Below are positions 24,808 through 36,111 of a stretch of DNA of 64,000 bases, in pieces; position 1 is the stretch's first letter, and each line of letters starts with the position of its first letter. The DNA lies in contig NW_023504014.1 in assembly GCF_014529535.1 (NCBI RefSeq), positions 558,001 to 622,000 on the forward strand, written 5' to 3'. The DNA is from Bradysia coprophila. Its lineage: Eukaryota > Arthropoda > Insecta > Diptera > Sciaridae. The position numbers and the translations under genes are program-made. The notes under the pieces are model-generated. The model saw only the letters and a list, made by a program, of their open reading frames with translations, made no database searches and was not told the origin of the DNA.

Positions 24808-26579
24808 TTAGTCGTACACTGGATTAATTCTCGATTCAACCATATTTTGTGCAGCTTCCGCCGTTTTAAATACAAAGAAGTCAATGTTAAATACACCCAA
24901 AATTTCATTTTTGTCTTCCACTTGATCAGCTACCCATTCACCCGAAATGTTCCTATCTGCATCGTCACCTTCTTTAAATCCACCACTTTCTATATCATCA
25001 CCACCTACAACATCAATGCCGCCACTCAGAATCGACATCGACTTCGGTTTCGGCGCGTTTTCGTCTACTTGGTGTACACCAGTTTTATCTCTATATGAAA
25101 GGTATCTCCAAACTTTAATATATACACGACGATATCCGATTGCTTCTTGCGTTGGAATGCCCAAGTCTTTAGCCGACGTAACTACAATCGCATGTTTCGA
25201 CCAATCCATCGTCCACGTCGTCCATCCTGTAAATGGTATAACGTCCCATCCCTGTATTGGATCTCCTTTGTCCACTGTTATACTGTATCCAAACCCTCCA
25301 TGGGTTTTGGTGCTAATGCGGAAGCCTATTAAATAAAAAATTTAAACATTTAATGGACAAATGCCAACAAGTGTGTGAACACTTTTTCGGAAAATGAATT
25401 AAATCTTTTGATTAGAGAGTGAAACTTCTCGGTTATAACCAAAACTTAGATACAGTGCGATTGTTGACATTGAAACTTTGCTAGGTTCGTTTAAATTTGA
25501 AATCATTAAATCCCTTGAAGAGTATAGTCAAATTTAGCATGTGCAGTAAAAGATAAAAGGTCAGAAATAGGCCAGTGTTCAAAGTAAAAACATATTCTCG
25601 TAATAGATGGTCTAAAACTCTGAAGCTACACCTAGCTAATCGCAATGTATGCCAAAAATTGAGGGAAGCTCTCACTGCTGTCGACGTATTTGATGGTAAA
25701 ATCAAAACTTGGAAATTTTTTCTTACAAAACGGGAAGACAACATTTTTCCACCAGCGATTCTGACCCCCTACCCTTAGGTGAATGCGTAATTTGTGAATG
25801 GCCCCTCATGTGTGCTTTTAGAAAACGGCAGTGTAGATTGCAAACATACCTATAGCTGTTTCCTTTTCGCAGAGAACGGCGTTTTCAAAATCCGCCACCA
25901 CACCAAGTTTATTGGCCGGTCTTACATTTTTCATCAATATCGGCACAATTTTATTTGATGAAAGTTTATCATTCCGTAGGATTCTGACTTGCATATCTCC
26001 ATTTTCGAAATAATCAGCACCAACACCAATCAGGTCCGGATTCTTCTTGCGTTGAATGTCTGCCAAACGCACTTTATTACTGCCGTAGAGGAAATTCTTG
26101 ACCACCATCTGATCTTCACTTTGTATCCCAATTATTGCCTCAGTTATATCTTCCAAATCTTTTGCACTTGGTGCTACAAATCGCCAAGCACTCGTGTCCG
26201 TATCAGTGTGGATGAATTTTTTTTCGATCAAAAGTTTACGTAAGTCATCAAGATTATGACTAACATCGAACCTGAAGAATTGTCGAAGTGTGTCCGCGAA
26301 CACATCAAGTTTTTTCTTGAGATTGAACACGAATATCTTGTTAGTGTCGTAGATGTATGCGCTAACCGGAATGTATTGTTCTGCGTCCAGGCGAACTGTA
26401 TCAGTCACTTTACCATTTTCTACTATGGCGAATCGCCAAGTGTCCCCGTCGTCCGCGTCGATTGTTATGTATTTCTTTTCGATCAAAAATTTTCTGAATT
26501 CGGCTAGTTTCTTGGTGAAATCGTACGTGGTTAATATTTGACGTTCTTCAACCACAATGTCAATTCTTTGTTCGCTCAT
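24808..26579 (-). CDS. Family X protein, unknown function (415 aa), intact
   Basis: Two exons: 26579-25850 and 25325-24808; GTATGT donor and ttaatag acceptor, phases match, 1248 nt. ATG 26579 opens MSEQRIDIVVEERQILTTYD. I do not recognise the family. The N-terminal half contains an internal duplication: EFRKFLIEKKYITIDADDGD with a following TWRF, about residues 28-52, and DLRKLLIEKKFIHTDTDTSA with WRF, about residues 110-132. The exon 2 part is Gly/Trp-rich (GWDVIPFTGWTTWTMDW), then KSMSILSGGIDVVGG, and ends MVESRINPVYD. There is no clear signal peptide or membrane helix, so a soluble protein is likely. A second near-identical exon 1 at 62.6 kb, a truncated exon 2 at 42.6 kb and a tail fragment at 21.3 kb show local amplification. 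Confidence 0.75.
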
Positions 26580-26879
26580 TCTTAATGATTAAGATTCGGA
26601 AACCTTTCATGCACTTTTCACAGATGAAAACAGAACTGGGAACGTTGCAATAGAACAGCGGGTCACGTACTGAATGAATGTAGTCAGTATTCCTGTTTAT
26701 ATAATCAATTCTAAGCTTATCTTAACACCATTTTTAGGTCTCACAAAAAATCTTAAATTTAAAGAACAGCGTTCATGATTTGTTGAGAGTAGACTTCACA
26801 GCCACTCTAATATACTCTGCCGTCAGTCGTCTTAGTTTGATTTCACGAGTCAACAAAACTCTCAGACCATAATGAATTA

Positions 26880-27020
26880 AAGAAGTTGTTTCTTATCTTG
26901 AAACGTTTGTCTCCACAAAAATGAGCAAACCAATACCTCAGTCGTTGATATTGGAAAAGCAGTACATAGCTTCAGCTTCGCAAGCAAGTAGTACTAACTG
27001 CAGAATGAAAGTGATTTTCC
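26880..27020 (-). repeat. Upstream repeat of family X gene
   Basis: Minus-strand counterpart of 62190-62330 and of the solo copy at 23330-23475. Located about 300-440 bp upstream of the family X start codon in both arms; may include promoter sequence, but no TATA/initiator pair was assigned. Confidence 0.5.
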
Positions 27021-27764
27021 CGAAAAAGTAAACCTCCAGGATGTATTTTACCATAGCACTGTCAAGCACCGAAGCTGACTTTGACATCACTCAATTAGAA
27101 GAAAAACAGTAATGTTATGATATACCAGGTTATGCCATACAGGATTCTTCTCTCAAGATGTGCAAATCATAGTTTTACCCTCTTAGGATCCTAATCCTTT
27201 ATCCTATTTATCAACGCACTTCAAGCAAAACTGGTCATAGTTGTCAGCTGCAGAAAGTACTCTAGTTTACATCAAAATGTTTTTACAGTTGTGGGACACA
27301 CTGTCAAGTTTCAGTATCCTATTTAGAGAACCACTAATGCTATAAGTGTGTTGACTTTATACTTACAACCATAGACCAATACTTGAGAGTTGGCAAGATG
27401 GTGCTTTTCTATGGAAATATCAGTTCTAAGAGGAAACCAGCATATTGAGTGACGATGCTCCTGGAAAAAGCATTCTGTGCTGTCAGTAGCCATTTTGTTT
27501 AACAAAGTTTTGTTGTCAGCTGATTTCATATTTTTAACGATTCTTACGACTCTTTACGGTTTAGGTTTTGTGTGATTCGGTTCTTTATTATGTTGTTTTG
27601 GAAATAGTGAAATATTCAATGCAAAATGAGGATGTATTTAGATAAAATTCATCCCGAAAAATTAATTGTTTTCCGTGGAATTAGTGTCATTGGATTGGTT
27701 GTAAAGGGCATAAGGTGCTCTTTTACTACATGTAACGAAAATTGTACACCTTGTAATAGTAGAT

Positions 27765-27854
27765 TACGTTGGATGCTGCGAAAGTAATTCATTACACAAG
27801 GACACAATTTTGTGGTAAGAGCAAACTCACGAGTAAGTTTTTGAGCAACAAGCT
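27765..27854. repeat. Partial diverged copy of the adjacent palindrome
   Basis: Contains cgttggatgctgcgaaagta, attcattacac and gacacaattttg, a diverged version of the arm of the palindrome at 27855-28195. The elements sit back to back. Confidence 0.6.
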
Positions 27855-28195
27855 GTGTAATAGTCAATTTTCGCATGAGCAGGCAATAAACCAGAATACG
27901 TTGGATGCTGCGACGTAATTCATTGCTCTCGGACACAATTTTGTAGAACTCGCAAACTCACTCGTGTTTTTGAGCAACAAGCTTCGGTAACTGTTTTCGA
28001 GACAAGTGTAGAGTGTCGAGCCGAAGGCGAGGTATGCAACTACACTGTCGAGAAAACAGTTACCGAAGCTTGTTGCTCAAAAACACGAGTGAGTTTGCGA
28101 GTTCTACAAAATTGTGTCCGAGAGCAATGAATTACGTCGCAGCATCCAACGTATTCTGGTTTATTGCCTGCTCATGCGAAAATTGACTATTACAC
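27855..28195. mobile_element. Fold-back element of about 340 bp
   Basis: gtgtaatagtcaattttcgc at the left end and its exact complement at the right end (28176-28195) bound two near-identical arms of about 150 bp with a loop of about 30 bp near 28020-28045. A further arm fragment lies at 28753-28795. The corresponding place in the other duplication arm (about 61440) lacks it, so insertion or loss happened after duplication. Confidence 0.85.
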
Positions 28196-28789
28196 GGCTG
28201 TTCTGCAGAAATTCTACATAAATTCAGTATCTCAATAAACCAAAACCAACAAAACAAAAATAAATCTGTTCTTCCGATAAAACGTTTACAAACAAATCTA
28301 GTGTGCTGACGAAATCGGCTCACACGCTACACGTCTCCTAAAAAATTGTTCCCGAAAACAGCACTCATGTTACATTAGTATTGTCGCAACAGTAGTTACA
28401 ATTGCGTTGGTGACAGGTTGACATTGAATAGTTTTTCGCAGTTAGTATCGATGAAGACGCATTGTTTGTGCAATTATTTTGTTAGTCCTTTTCAAAAAAA
28501 TGTGCAACAAAGTGTAGTGTTTGTACTAAAAGCAAAAGCATTTAGTGTTACAAGTGAAAAATACAACGAAATGTGTGGCCATAAAGTGTTACTTCGGAAC
28601 ATCAAAATTATTGTTACAATAAATATGGCCGACAATTCTGTGTTGCGAATTCTTCTAAAAGTATGTTGTAACCAGATTACTTGAAAGAACTGTCAACTTG
28701 AAATAAACCCAAAATATCCCTAGTGTAATGGATCACTTTCGCAGGGGGTAAACAGCCGTGTAATAGTCAATTTTCGCATGGGGCAGGCA

Positions 28790-29440
28790 ATAAAGTTATT
28801 TTTTTTTGTATCGTAGCTTTTATCGTCACCCTTTCTGATATCACTACTTTTGTAAGTAAAGGACTTGCGTTACCTTTCCTCAAGGTTTTTGTCTGATATC
28901 ATATCTTTTGTAAGTTATCGTTGATTCAGGGGGTTTGTCTACAATTGAAACATTTCTCTTACTGCCCGGCATTGTTTGTTTGCTAGAACCATACGTTTAG
29001 CGAGCGTTGCGAAAATTGCGTAACTGCTGCTAAGTGAAACCCTGCTGGCGGTGATTAGTCATTAAGGTGTAGTTTCTCTGACTTATTGGCAATTCTTGAT
29101 TCGATCCACCGAAAATCCGAAAATTTGTGCGACACACTGGTCTGAATGAAAGATAGTGACAAACAAAGTTATGATGATGTGATCTTTTGACTTGTGTTTT
29201 GAAACAATTTCGAGAAAAAGAAATCATGTTACGTATTTCGAACATAATCTTATCGCATAACCGAAACATTTGACACTAGTGCATTGGTAAAAAAAAAAAT
29301 GGTTTAATACTATTTTCGGCTTTTTTGTCTCTCAAAACGTCTTGGCTGGGACGAGAATTTCATCAATTAAAGAGAGATGATATCCCAGTTGCCATATTAT
29401 CATCTCTCTGTATGGATTATAACGACACTCGTTTTTGTAG
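28790..29440 (-). repeat. Dispersed repeat, minus copy of 59.5-59.9 / 61.0-61.35 kb
   Basis: Matches 61150-61345 and then 59490-59900 in reverse. In the other arm these two parts are separated by the 1.1-kb element at 59902-60999, which is absent here. No gene; an open frame at 29377-29634 starts in this repeat and has no recognisable domain. Confidence 0.7.
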
Positions 29441-30067
29441 AGATTAATGCGATTGATCAAAATACTAGGGTAGAACTATATATATCAACAAGTGATGTAT
29501 ACCTGACAAGACAAGTTCTGAATTTAATCCGATATAATCGGAACTCTACTGTCAAGTTCCGAACATATTCATTTATAGATCGTATTTTTATGGCTATAGC
29601 TCGGTTAAGGCGGTTAAATGTTAAACTAAAATAATTTTTGACGAGAATACAACAGACCTTTCAAAAAAAGCTGTTGACGATGGTACAGTAGTCCTGTCAA
29701 AAAAATGTGTTGACGAGGGTTCCGAAGGTATGGGACCACTACTCTTAAACACAAGTCGGCGCCCCTGCTGTCAAGTTACGAATGTAACTCTATGATCATT
29801 CCAGTGAAAACATAAATTCTTTTTCACTTACTAACACTTTCAGAACCTTTCGAAAAAAATTATTTCACTAAATTCCTGAGAACGGCAAACATGCTGTAAG
29901 ATCTGTTAATAGAAAAATCAAACATTTTAATTGCATCACACACTGTCAACTTGGCATAATGTTAAGCTGAGTATTTCTATGTCAGCGGCTCTTAGTGGTA
30001 TACTCACTACTCAGCTAATGTAAAATTCTGCTCTAAGGGAGTCGCGGCAATTTAAACACCTTTTCTT

Positions 30068-30127
30068 AAGGCCAGTTCATGGTCGCATATATCGCAAAAA
30101 TGTATGCGAGTATGAACTGGCCTTAAG
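30068..30127. repeat. Hairpin, 20-bp arms
   Basis: Left arm ttaaggccagttcatggtcg and right arm cgagtatgaactggccttaa face each other across about 20 bp. Small stem-loop, possibly the end-to-end remnant of a MITE. Confidence 0.6.
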
Positions 30128-30209
30128 CTTAAAAAAAAACAATTTGTAATGAGTGATTAACAAAATTCAAAATTTGCCAACATTCTGTGCCATGCCTTCG
30201 TAAGTGCCT

Positions 30210-30315
30210 TCACCAGGGCATCGATTCTCGTATTTTCGTAACTTGACAGTTAACTGTATACGAACTGTCAAGTTACGAATTCTTAAAGTTACGAAAATAC
30301 GAGAATCGGTGCCAT
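30210..30315. repeat. Hairpin with nested inner stem
   Basis: gattctcgtattttcgtaac pairs with gttacgaaaatacgagaatc; inside, cgtaacttgacagtt pairs with aactgtcaagttacg. A short fold-back; nothing coding. Confidence 0.7.
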
Positions 30316-31003
30316 GTTCTTTCAGTACCTTGAATGATTTGACAATCCGAAATAGTATAACACATTTTTCTCAGTGTTAATGTGTTTAATGCCAAAGCAT
30401 GACTCGTGTAGGTGTAATTAATGATAATTAATGATACAGTCGGGTGCATCAATGGAACGAAAATAATTTAATTTTGACTAGTCGATTGATCAAACAAAAT
30501 GTCAATGTGTGATCTCAAGACTCCGGTAAAATAATTAGTCCACCATTCATACACCAAAAGCTATGAGCGTTTTAATTGTGAGCTATGTGAGCCTTAACTC
30601 GGAAAAATGGCAGATAGATAGTTCGGTTCGGTTGTGGATACAATCGTACGGATCTACAATGCCCTTAGCTTTTATGGAGATTCGATCGAAAAGATAACGG
30701 AATACATACAAAAGACATGATATCACCCACAAACCACTTACAGTGGAAGTGTGACGCAAGTCCCCTTATCCATTTTCACCTTCATCCATTCAAACTGATA
30801 AGATTATGATAACTGTCCATTCAAATTGATCAGATCACGGATTAGTCCATCTTCATTCTCGCCAAATCCAAATTTCTCAGCTACGTCGGTATGAGAATTT
30901 TGCTGCGGTTCATGTCAAATTCCTTTAGTTGCCACGCTAGTCACTTCAATAATTTTCCACTGTTTTAGATCAGTGTCAAATAACGGTATCGTCTCTCAAA
31001 ATA

Positions 31004-31115
31004 GTGTCAAATGAGTTGTCAATTTCACAAAGCTAACCTCAAACAATGACATCTCCATATAAATTTTTGTAACATTGTGGTTAGCTTTGTGAAAATGACA
31101 GCTCATTTGACATCT
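31004..31115. mobile_element. MITE-like hairpin present in both duplication arms
   Basis: gtgtcaaatgagttgtcaat with cacaaagctaacc pairs with ggttagctttgtg and gacagctcatttgacatc. The same hairpin lies at about 57886-57997 in the other arm, so it predates the duplication. The open frames on both strands are by-products. Confidence 0.75.
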
Positions 31116-31834
31116 CAAAAAACATTGACAATGATCCATTGGGATTTTTTCTTCTTTCCCAAACCACCTATCCCCTATACACAAATGTCGATTTGCATGA
31201 TGTTTTTTACCTTTCAAAGTCTAACGTTATCATTCCAATCACCACCATCTGGCGACTCGATGAAGGGAACGTGATGATTATCATTGTCGTGCTGAAGTGA
31301 TTTTTTGTATGAAGAAGTCTACAATCGTCGCAATTTTTCCACACTAGTGCGATAAAAACCACGTGTTTCTGAAGTCACACTAAGATTATCTTCGGTAATA
31401 TGCAACACGAATCGTATGCTGCTATATTATCGCACACGATGTCTTGCCAAGCTCCATACCTCCATACGATTCTTGTTAGATAAATAACTATTTAACTCTT
31501 CTTGTATTGGTATCAGAGGACCCACTCTATTTTTACACATTGTACGGGCCATATAACACGTGCTGCGTCCTAATTTTAAACTGAATTCCATGATATTAGT
31601 TTCGGTTCGTTATCTTAGGTACACAATTTAAATGGTCGACACAATGACTTAATTACAGTCTGGTCTACAATTAAATTGTCGTGTTGGTTGCACGCGACCG
31701 TGTTTATAATATAACAGACAGAGGGTTTAATTAAAAGTTTAACAAATTAGTGGTCAGTATTACACTGAAAGTGTTATCGTTGGGACGTGTCAGCCAGTAA
31801 CAAAATAAAAACTTAAAAAAAATCGTTTAAAAAA

Positions 31835-33563
31835 ATGAAAACTTTGATGAAGGCTAGTGCGTCGCCATATGATCGCTTCAGTTGGAGCATTCACACATTC
31901 CTTCGGACCTCTTTAAGGTTCATTCGTTTCGATGTGTTTGATGTAAAATTTCGTCGTTCGTTTGGGTATTGGCTGATGGCCGTCTGGTTTTTCGCATCAT
32001 TTTGTTGTACTGCATTTTCCATGTACAAGAATCGAAATGATTTGACGACGCTGTTACAATTGGTTGGAACCATTGGTGCAATCACTCAAACGTCCTTGAA
32101 ATTTTCGTTTGTTGATGACTTCAAACGTTTGGCATGGATACCGAATTTTGTGCAGCAAATTTTTCGACAAAATTCGTCAGACTTTCGCATGAAAAATGAA
32201 GAATTTTTCCGCATTTGCGAACGATATTCAAAATTAATTGCAAAAATTTGTTGGTTTATGCTGGTCTATGTGCATGTGTTCATCGTGTTCGGTGCCATTC
32301 AACCATTTTTGATTTACTTATTCACCAGCAAATGGATCACATCGATTCGTATCGACATTCCGGGTATCGACAATGCTGCTAGTACCGTTGAATATGCAAT
32401 CAATGTTGTGTTCGAAATTTCGGTTTTGTCACTCGTTTGTTGGGTTGAAGTAGCCGTTGAGACGGTTATTATCATCAATTTTGTTTGTGTGTCCATGCTG
32501 TCGGATTTGATTCACCAAACAATCATCACACTTCAAATGGAAATAAATTTGCGAAAATTGAATGCAGACGCCATCGAGCACGAGCTGGCACGCATCGTCT
32601 TAATGCATCAGCAGTACATCAAGTAAAGTTCACAATCAGTCAACCGATAAAAAATCTCCTAAAATCTTAAGTGGTGGAACCAATCCACTCACACCTAAAT
32701 AATCCTAAGGATCCGTAGAACCCAAGGAAATCCAATTTCTTTCCTGAGGTTTTAGAGCTGTGAAGATTGTGGATCATGAGGAATGAAACAACCTTCTGCA
32801 CCTCAATAAACTCTGAATTCCAGAATTCTACATGGTACTTTTCTCATCCTTTTTTGACCTCAAGAATTTAATTCCTTCAAAAAAAGCCAGAGTAACCAAC
32901 ACTTTCAAGTCAAGAGTTTCAACCGTATTCCTAGCTATTGAACCTCAGAATGATAAGTTTGGAACCTACTAACTTTGGCAAGTTTGGAGTACGGGGAATC
33001 TCGCACTCGGTACAATATGTGGAGGGAAATCTCGCGCAGTGCTCCCTATAAGGTATAAGATCACACAGCTCTAGAGTCCCTCTTAACTCGTACACCAGTT
33101 GCAAAAACTGACACACTAGTTCCCCAGACTCGCCCGCCATTTCCATAGACTCGTAAACCAATTCCATAAACTCGCATGCCAGTACAAAACTTTCCAACTT
33201 ACCTGATTCAATTCTAGAGAGGAATTTCGAACTGTGCGAGATTCCTTCAGTAAGGGCGAATCTTGCTCACCCTACCTCGTTATCTCGTTAAACTCGTGCG
33301 GATGCCTAGATTTTTTTAAAAGCAGTTAGGTAACAAATTTAAAGAATTTTTCTCGTAATTTGGTCTTTTTGTGTGAAAAGATGTATCTGTTGTGGACGGT
33401 TGATTTTTGGCATCTTAGCCTTTTCACAGAAAAATTTCATTTTTTTTTCTTCCGAATGAACAGCGCCATTGCAGTATTAGGCGACGGATTTTTTAGACCA
33501 TGTCTGGTTCTAATTCTGGGTGCATTTTCGTTTACAACTTGTGGTGTAGTTATTTTGGTCACA
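31835..33563 (+). pseudogene. Odorant receptor, 5' exons only (left-arm copy)
   Basis: Exon 1 (31835-32622) starts at ATG 31835 (MKTLMKASASPYDRFSWSIH) and encodes about 262 residues with five likely membrane helices. It ends RIVLMHQQYI, the position that precedes helix 6 in insect odorant receptors. Exon 2 (33464-33563, acceptor gaacag, donor gtaagt) reads AIAVLGDGFFRPCLVLILG; the phases 2 and 0 fit the family. The final exons with helix 7 and the Tyr-Ser-rich tail are absent; a hAT-like gene follows at 33.84 kb. About seven residues differ from the right-arm copy. Family known role: odour-gated channel subunit. Most likely non-functional here unless 3' exons lie beyond recognition. Confidence 0.75.
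32640..33440. other. Receptor intron 1, no second gene
   Basis: Intron between the two receptor exons. Around 33105-33195 a degenerate repeat of about 27 bp (agactcgtaaaccaattcc-like) leaves the minus strand open for 88 codons, mirrored at 55730-55996. The frame is Met/Glu-rich, has no start context or homology, and is best explained by the repeat. Confidence 0.5.
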
Positions 33564-33739
33564 GTAAGTCGAATATTGTAAATAGATCACGGGAGCCGCT
33601 GAAACGGAATTGTTGACATATCATGATGCGCTTGGTGTATCAGTGTTAAGTGTGTAAGTTTTCGAAGAAATCTATAGAAACAACGCACTCCAAGAACAGG
33701 CAAGGGAACAAACAAAATTTAAATAAGGGGCCTCCTCAA

Positions 33740-33840
33740 CGCAATAGTCTAAAATTTCAAGGTAAATATAGTGTGGTAAATATAATGTCCGAATAACCGA
33801 ATCCACACTATATTTACCTTGGAATTTTGGACTATTGCAG
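33740..33840. mobile_element. Fold-back element, internally deleted copy
   Basis: aaatttcaaggtaaatatag and ctatatttaccttggaattt are the outer arms. The copy in the other arm (55080-55190) has a longer centre with a taccTCCACAC-like extension, so this one lost about 30 bp. It lies at the boundary between the broken receptor and the hAT-like gene in both arms. Confidence 0.7.
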
Positions 33841-35786
33841 AGGGCCAAATGACATTTAATAAAACTAGTTCCTTTGCCTGTTATTTGGTAAACAATAATC
33901 AGACTGATATCGTCAGCAGCATCTCGAACAGTTCTTCGGCGTCTCTCATGACTGATTTAATTGAGCTATATGCAAACTACAAACATTTTCCAATTATGCA
34001 GGATAACTCGGCTCCAATTGTGCCGATAATTTTTTTGAGTCATGGACTTTTGCAGGAGAATTGCATTTGTTACTTGGGAACCATTCTCACTAACTCTGTA
34101 TGTAAAAAATCAGAGAAATTATATTGTATATAGTAATGAGATCCAAGATTGCATGCGCAACGTTTTCGTAAAAGAAATGCTCGACGAAAATGAAAGTGTT
34201 TGCGATTATTTGGGAAAGTTCACAAAGGTTCAGACGAAATTTATTTTACTCAGCGGGGAGATTCGACTCCTAAAACGTATGGCTGAAACATGCCAACGTT
34301 TGTATAATCTTCAGCCAGCAACAAGTAGTCCTGAAACTACTGATGATACAAGTAAAATAATTTTGGAAAAAGTCTTTCTCTCATATGGTAGTTAACTTCT
34401 GTTTTACTTACTATAGATGTAGACGGAAGTGAAATTGCTACTGTGTCGATGCCATGCAGCAACTTATTTAAAACTATCGGTTCACACATGATTACGGTAT
34501 TTAACGACGCTCTAAGGATTACGCTGAGTGGGTGGTCATGGCCTTCACGATACATAGCTGGGGAAATGGGAAAAAATTGGAAACTTGGTCAGACCTCCGC
34601 CAGAGACATAAATTTACAGTATGTAACCCCTACTTGTCATAAGGAGTTTTTAAACTGCATTGTGAAGAGTGATATGGAGAATCTCAAAGTCTGCATTAAG
34701 GAATCTTTGGCCATTTCTTCTCTCATGATTCGGGTAAAAGAACAGAAAAATTAAAATTTCTGGCTGCTGAGAATGGTCTGTCGACTCCTCTAAGATATCC
34801 ATCTTTTTTTGCTGTACGCTGGATTGAATTCGTATTCAATTTGTTCAACGCCGTTCTGAGAAATTGGCGCACATCCATTAAATACTTTGAAGCTGAGAAA
34901 CTTCAAGGTCACTTAGACTACTGGACTCAATACGAAACACTACATGTTCTAACCTTTTTAACGGATGTACTAGGAATACTGAAAACATTTCAAAAGTCAT
35001 GTCAATCAGATACGATCACTCTTATCGATGTGTCACGATTTGCGGACAATTTGTTCACGAAACTGGAACGCTGCAAAGAAAATTATGTAGACGGAGGCTG
35101 GGAACAATTGTTTCTACAGACAACCGTCAATGATGGCAACAACAACTTTTCTTTTTACGGTATAAAATTGGCAAAAGCCCCTTCAACGCGGACAAGACGT
35201 TCCAGTATTTCCTTCACGGCAGAGAAACGGAAGCATATCCTTCAGTCAATGATTCAGCACCTAAAAATGAGGCTTAATTTAGATAATGAACTTTTGAACG
35301 CTTTCGAACCATTTAGTAAATTCGGTCCCACTACTTCTCGAGAAAGTTTAGAACTTTGTCACCGAACCGTTGCCCCCGATTTGGACAGAAACATTTTCAT
35401 TAATGAGTATTATTCTGCGGCAACCTTATTAAGCACAAAACAGCTTGTCTCAGCCCTCGACATTTTACAAGCTTTGGTTGAATGCAATCCGAACGATTTC
35501 AACATATTTAAAATTGTTTTGGCGAGAATTGTTGCTACAAAGCCGCATTCAGCCGATGTGGAACGGTTGATCAGTAAGTAGTTGCAGTAATCATTCCCCC
35601 CATGAAGTTAATAGCAATACATTTACAGATGTGTATAACAAGTTCAAAACCCCTGATCGTTCCACGATTTCGCAAGACACTCTATCTGACTACTTGTACG
35701 TAAATACAAACATGGGGCCTTTGGAAAAATTTGACCCGACCGACGCCTTCTGTACAGTGTTGGTTAAGCAAGAAGAAACGACGTGA
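33838..35786 (+). pseudogene. hAT-like transposase gene, internally deleted
   Basis: Pieces lie in several frames. The 5' part (33838-34100) reads LMTDLIELYANYKHFPIMQD; the middle (34135-34735) includes CMRNVFVKEMLDENESVCDY and ends CIKESLAISSLMIR. The 3' part (about 34755-35573) has FFAVRWIEFVF, LRNWRTSIKYFE and a C-terminal PHSADVERLIS. After a small intron (donor 35574, acceptor ttacag at about 35629), KFKTPDRSTISQDTLSDYLY follows with stop at 35786. SADVER...S with K-x-x-R-x-x-I is the hAT dimerisation signature. The catalytic middle expected between SSLMIR and FFAVRW is missing, and a frameshift lies at the join near 34750, so the copy is defective. Only its first 280 bp exist in the other arm. 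Confidence 0.6.
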
Positions 35787-35939
35787 AAAATCAAATTGTA
35801 AAAGTCATGAACAGGAGTGGTTCAAAGGCGTGTTTGAGCAACAATCCGACAATCAAAGAAAAAATAAAGTACAAAATCGAATAGTTCGATTTTAAACATA
35901 ATTTCTGTTATATTTCAGACTAAAATCATTTAAATCATA

Positions 35940-36080
35940 AGTTATTCTTTGAAATTCATCAAAATTCTTTGAAATTCATCAAATTCTGGAAAATTCATTA
36001 AATTTCATTAAATTTCATTAAATTTCATTAAAATTCATCAGAATTCATGAATTTCATTAAAATTCACGAAAATTCATTAG
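35940..36080. repeat. Short AT-rich tandem repeat (attcattaaatttc)
   Basis: About a dozen imperfect units of 10-14 bp with the core aaattcatt or aatttcatt. Sits at the junction between the hAT-like gene and the inner duplication arm, so it may mark the breakpoint. Confidence 0.7.
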
Positions 36081-36111
36081 GAAAATTGAAAAATAGGCCC
36101 TCATTGAGGAG

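Larger units (their letters stand above)
24690..34121. repeat. Outer inverted duplication, left arm
   Basis: Sequence here recurs in reverse orientation at 54792-64000. Anchors: 25330 pairs with 64000, 26579 with 62601, 28900 with about 61240, 31835 with 57162, 33563 with 55362, 34121 with 54792. The match is broken by indels (for example 27710-28790 against 61345-61440). Proteins in the arms differ at a few per cent of residues. The inner breakpoint falls inside the hAT-like gene. Confidence 0.85.

Noticed and set aside
29377..29634. 85-codon frame with hydrophobic N-terminus resembling a secreted protein
   Set aside because: It begins within a dispersed repeat, and the repeat copies at 21.9 and 59.5 kb do not keep the frame.
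32931..33197. Met/Glu-rich 88-codon frame mirrored at 55730-55996
   Set aside because: Caused by a degenerate 27-bp repeat inside the receptor intron; no start context, splice signal or homology.
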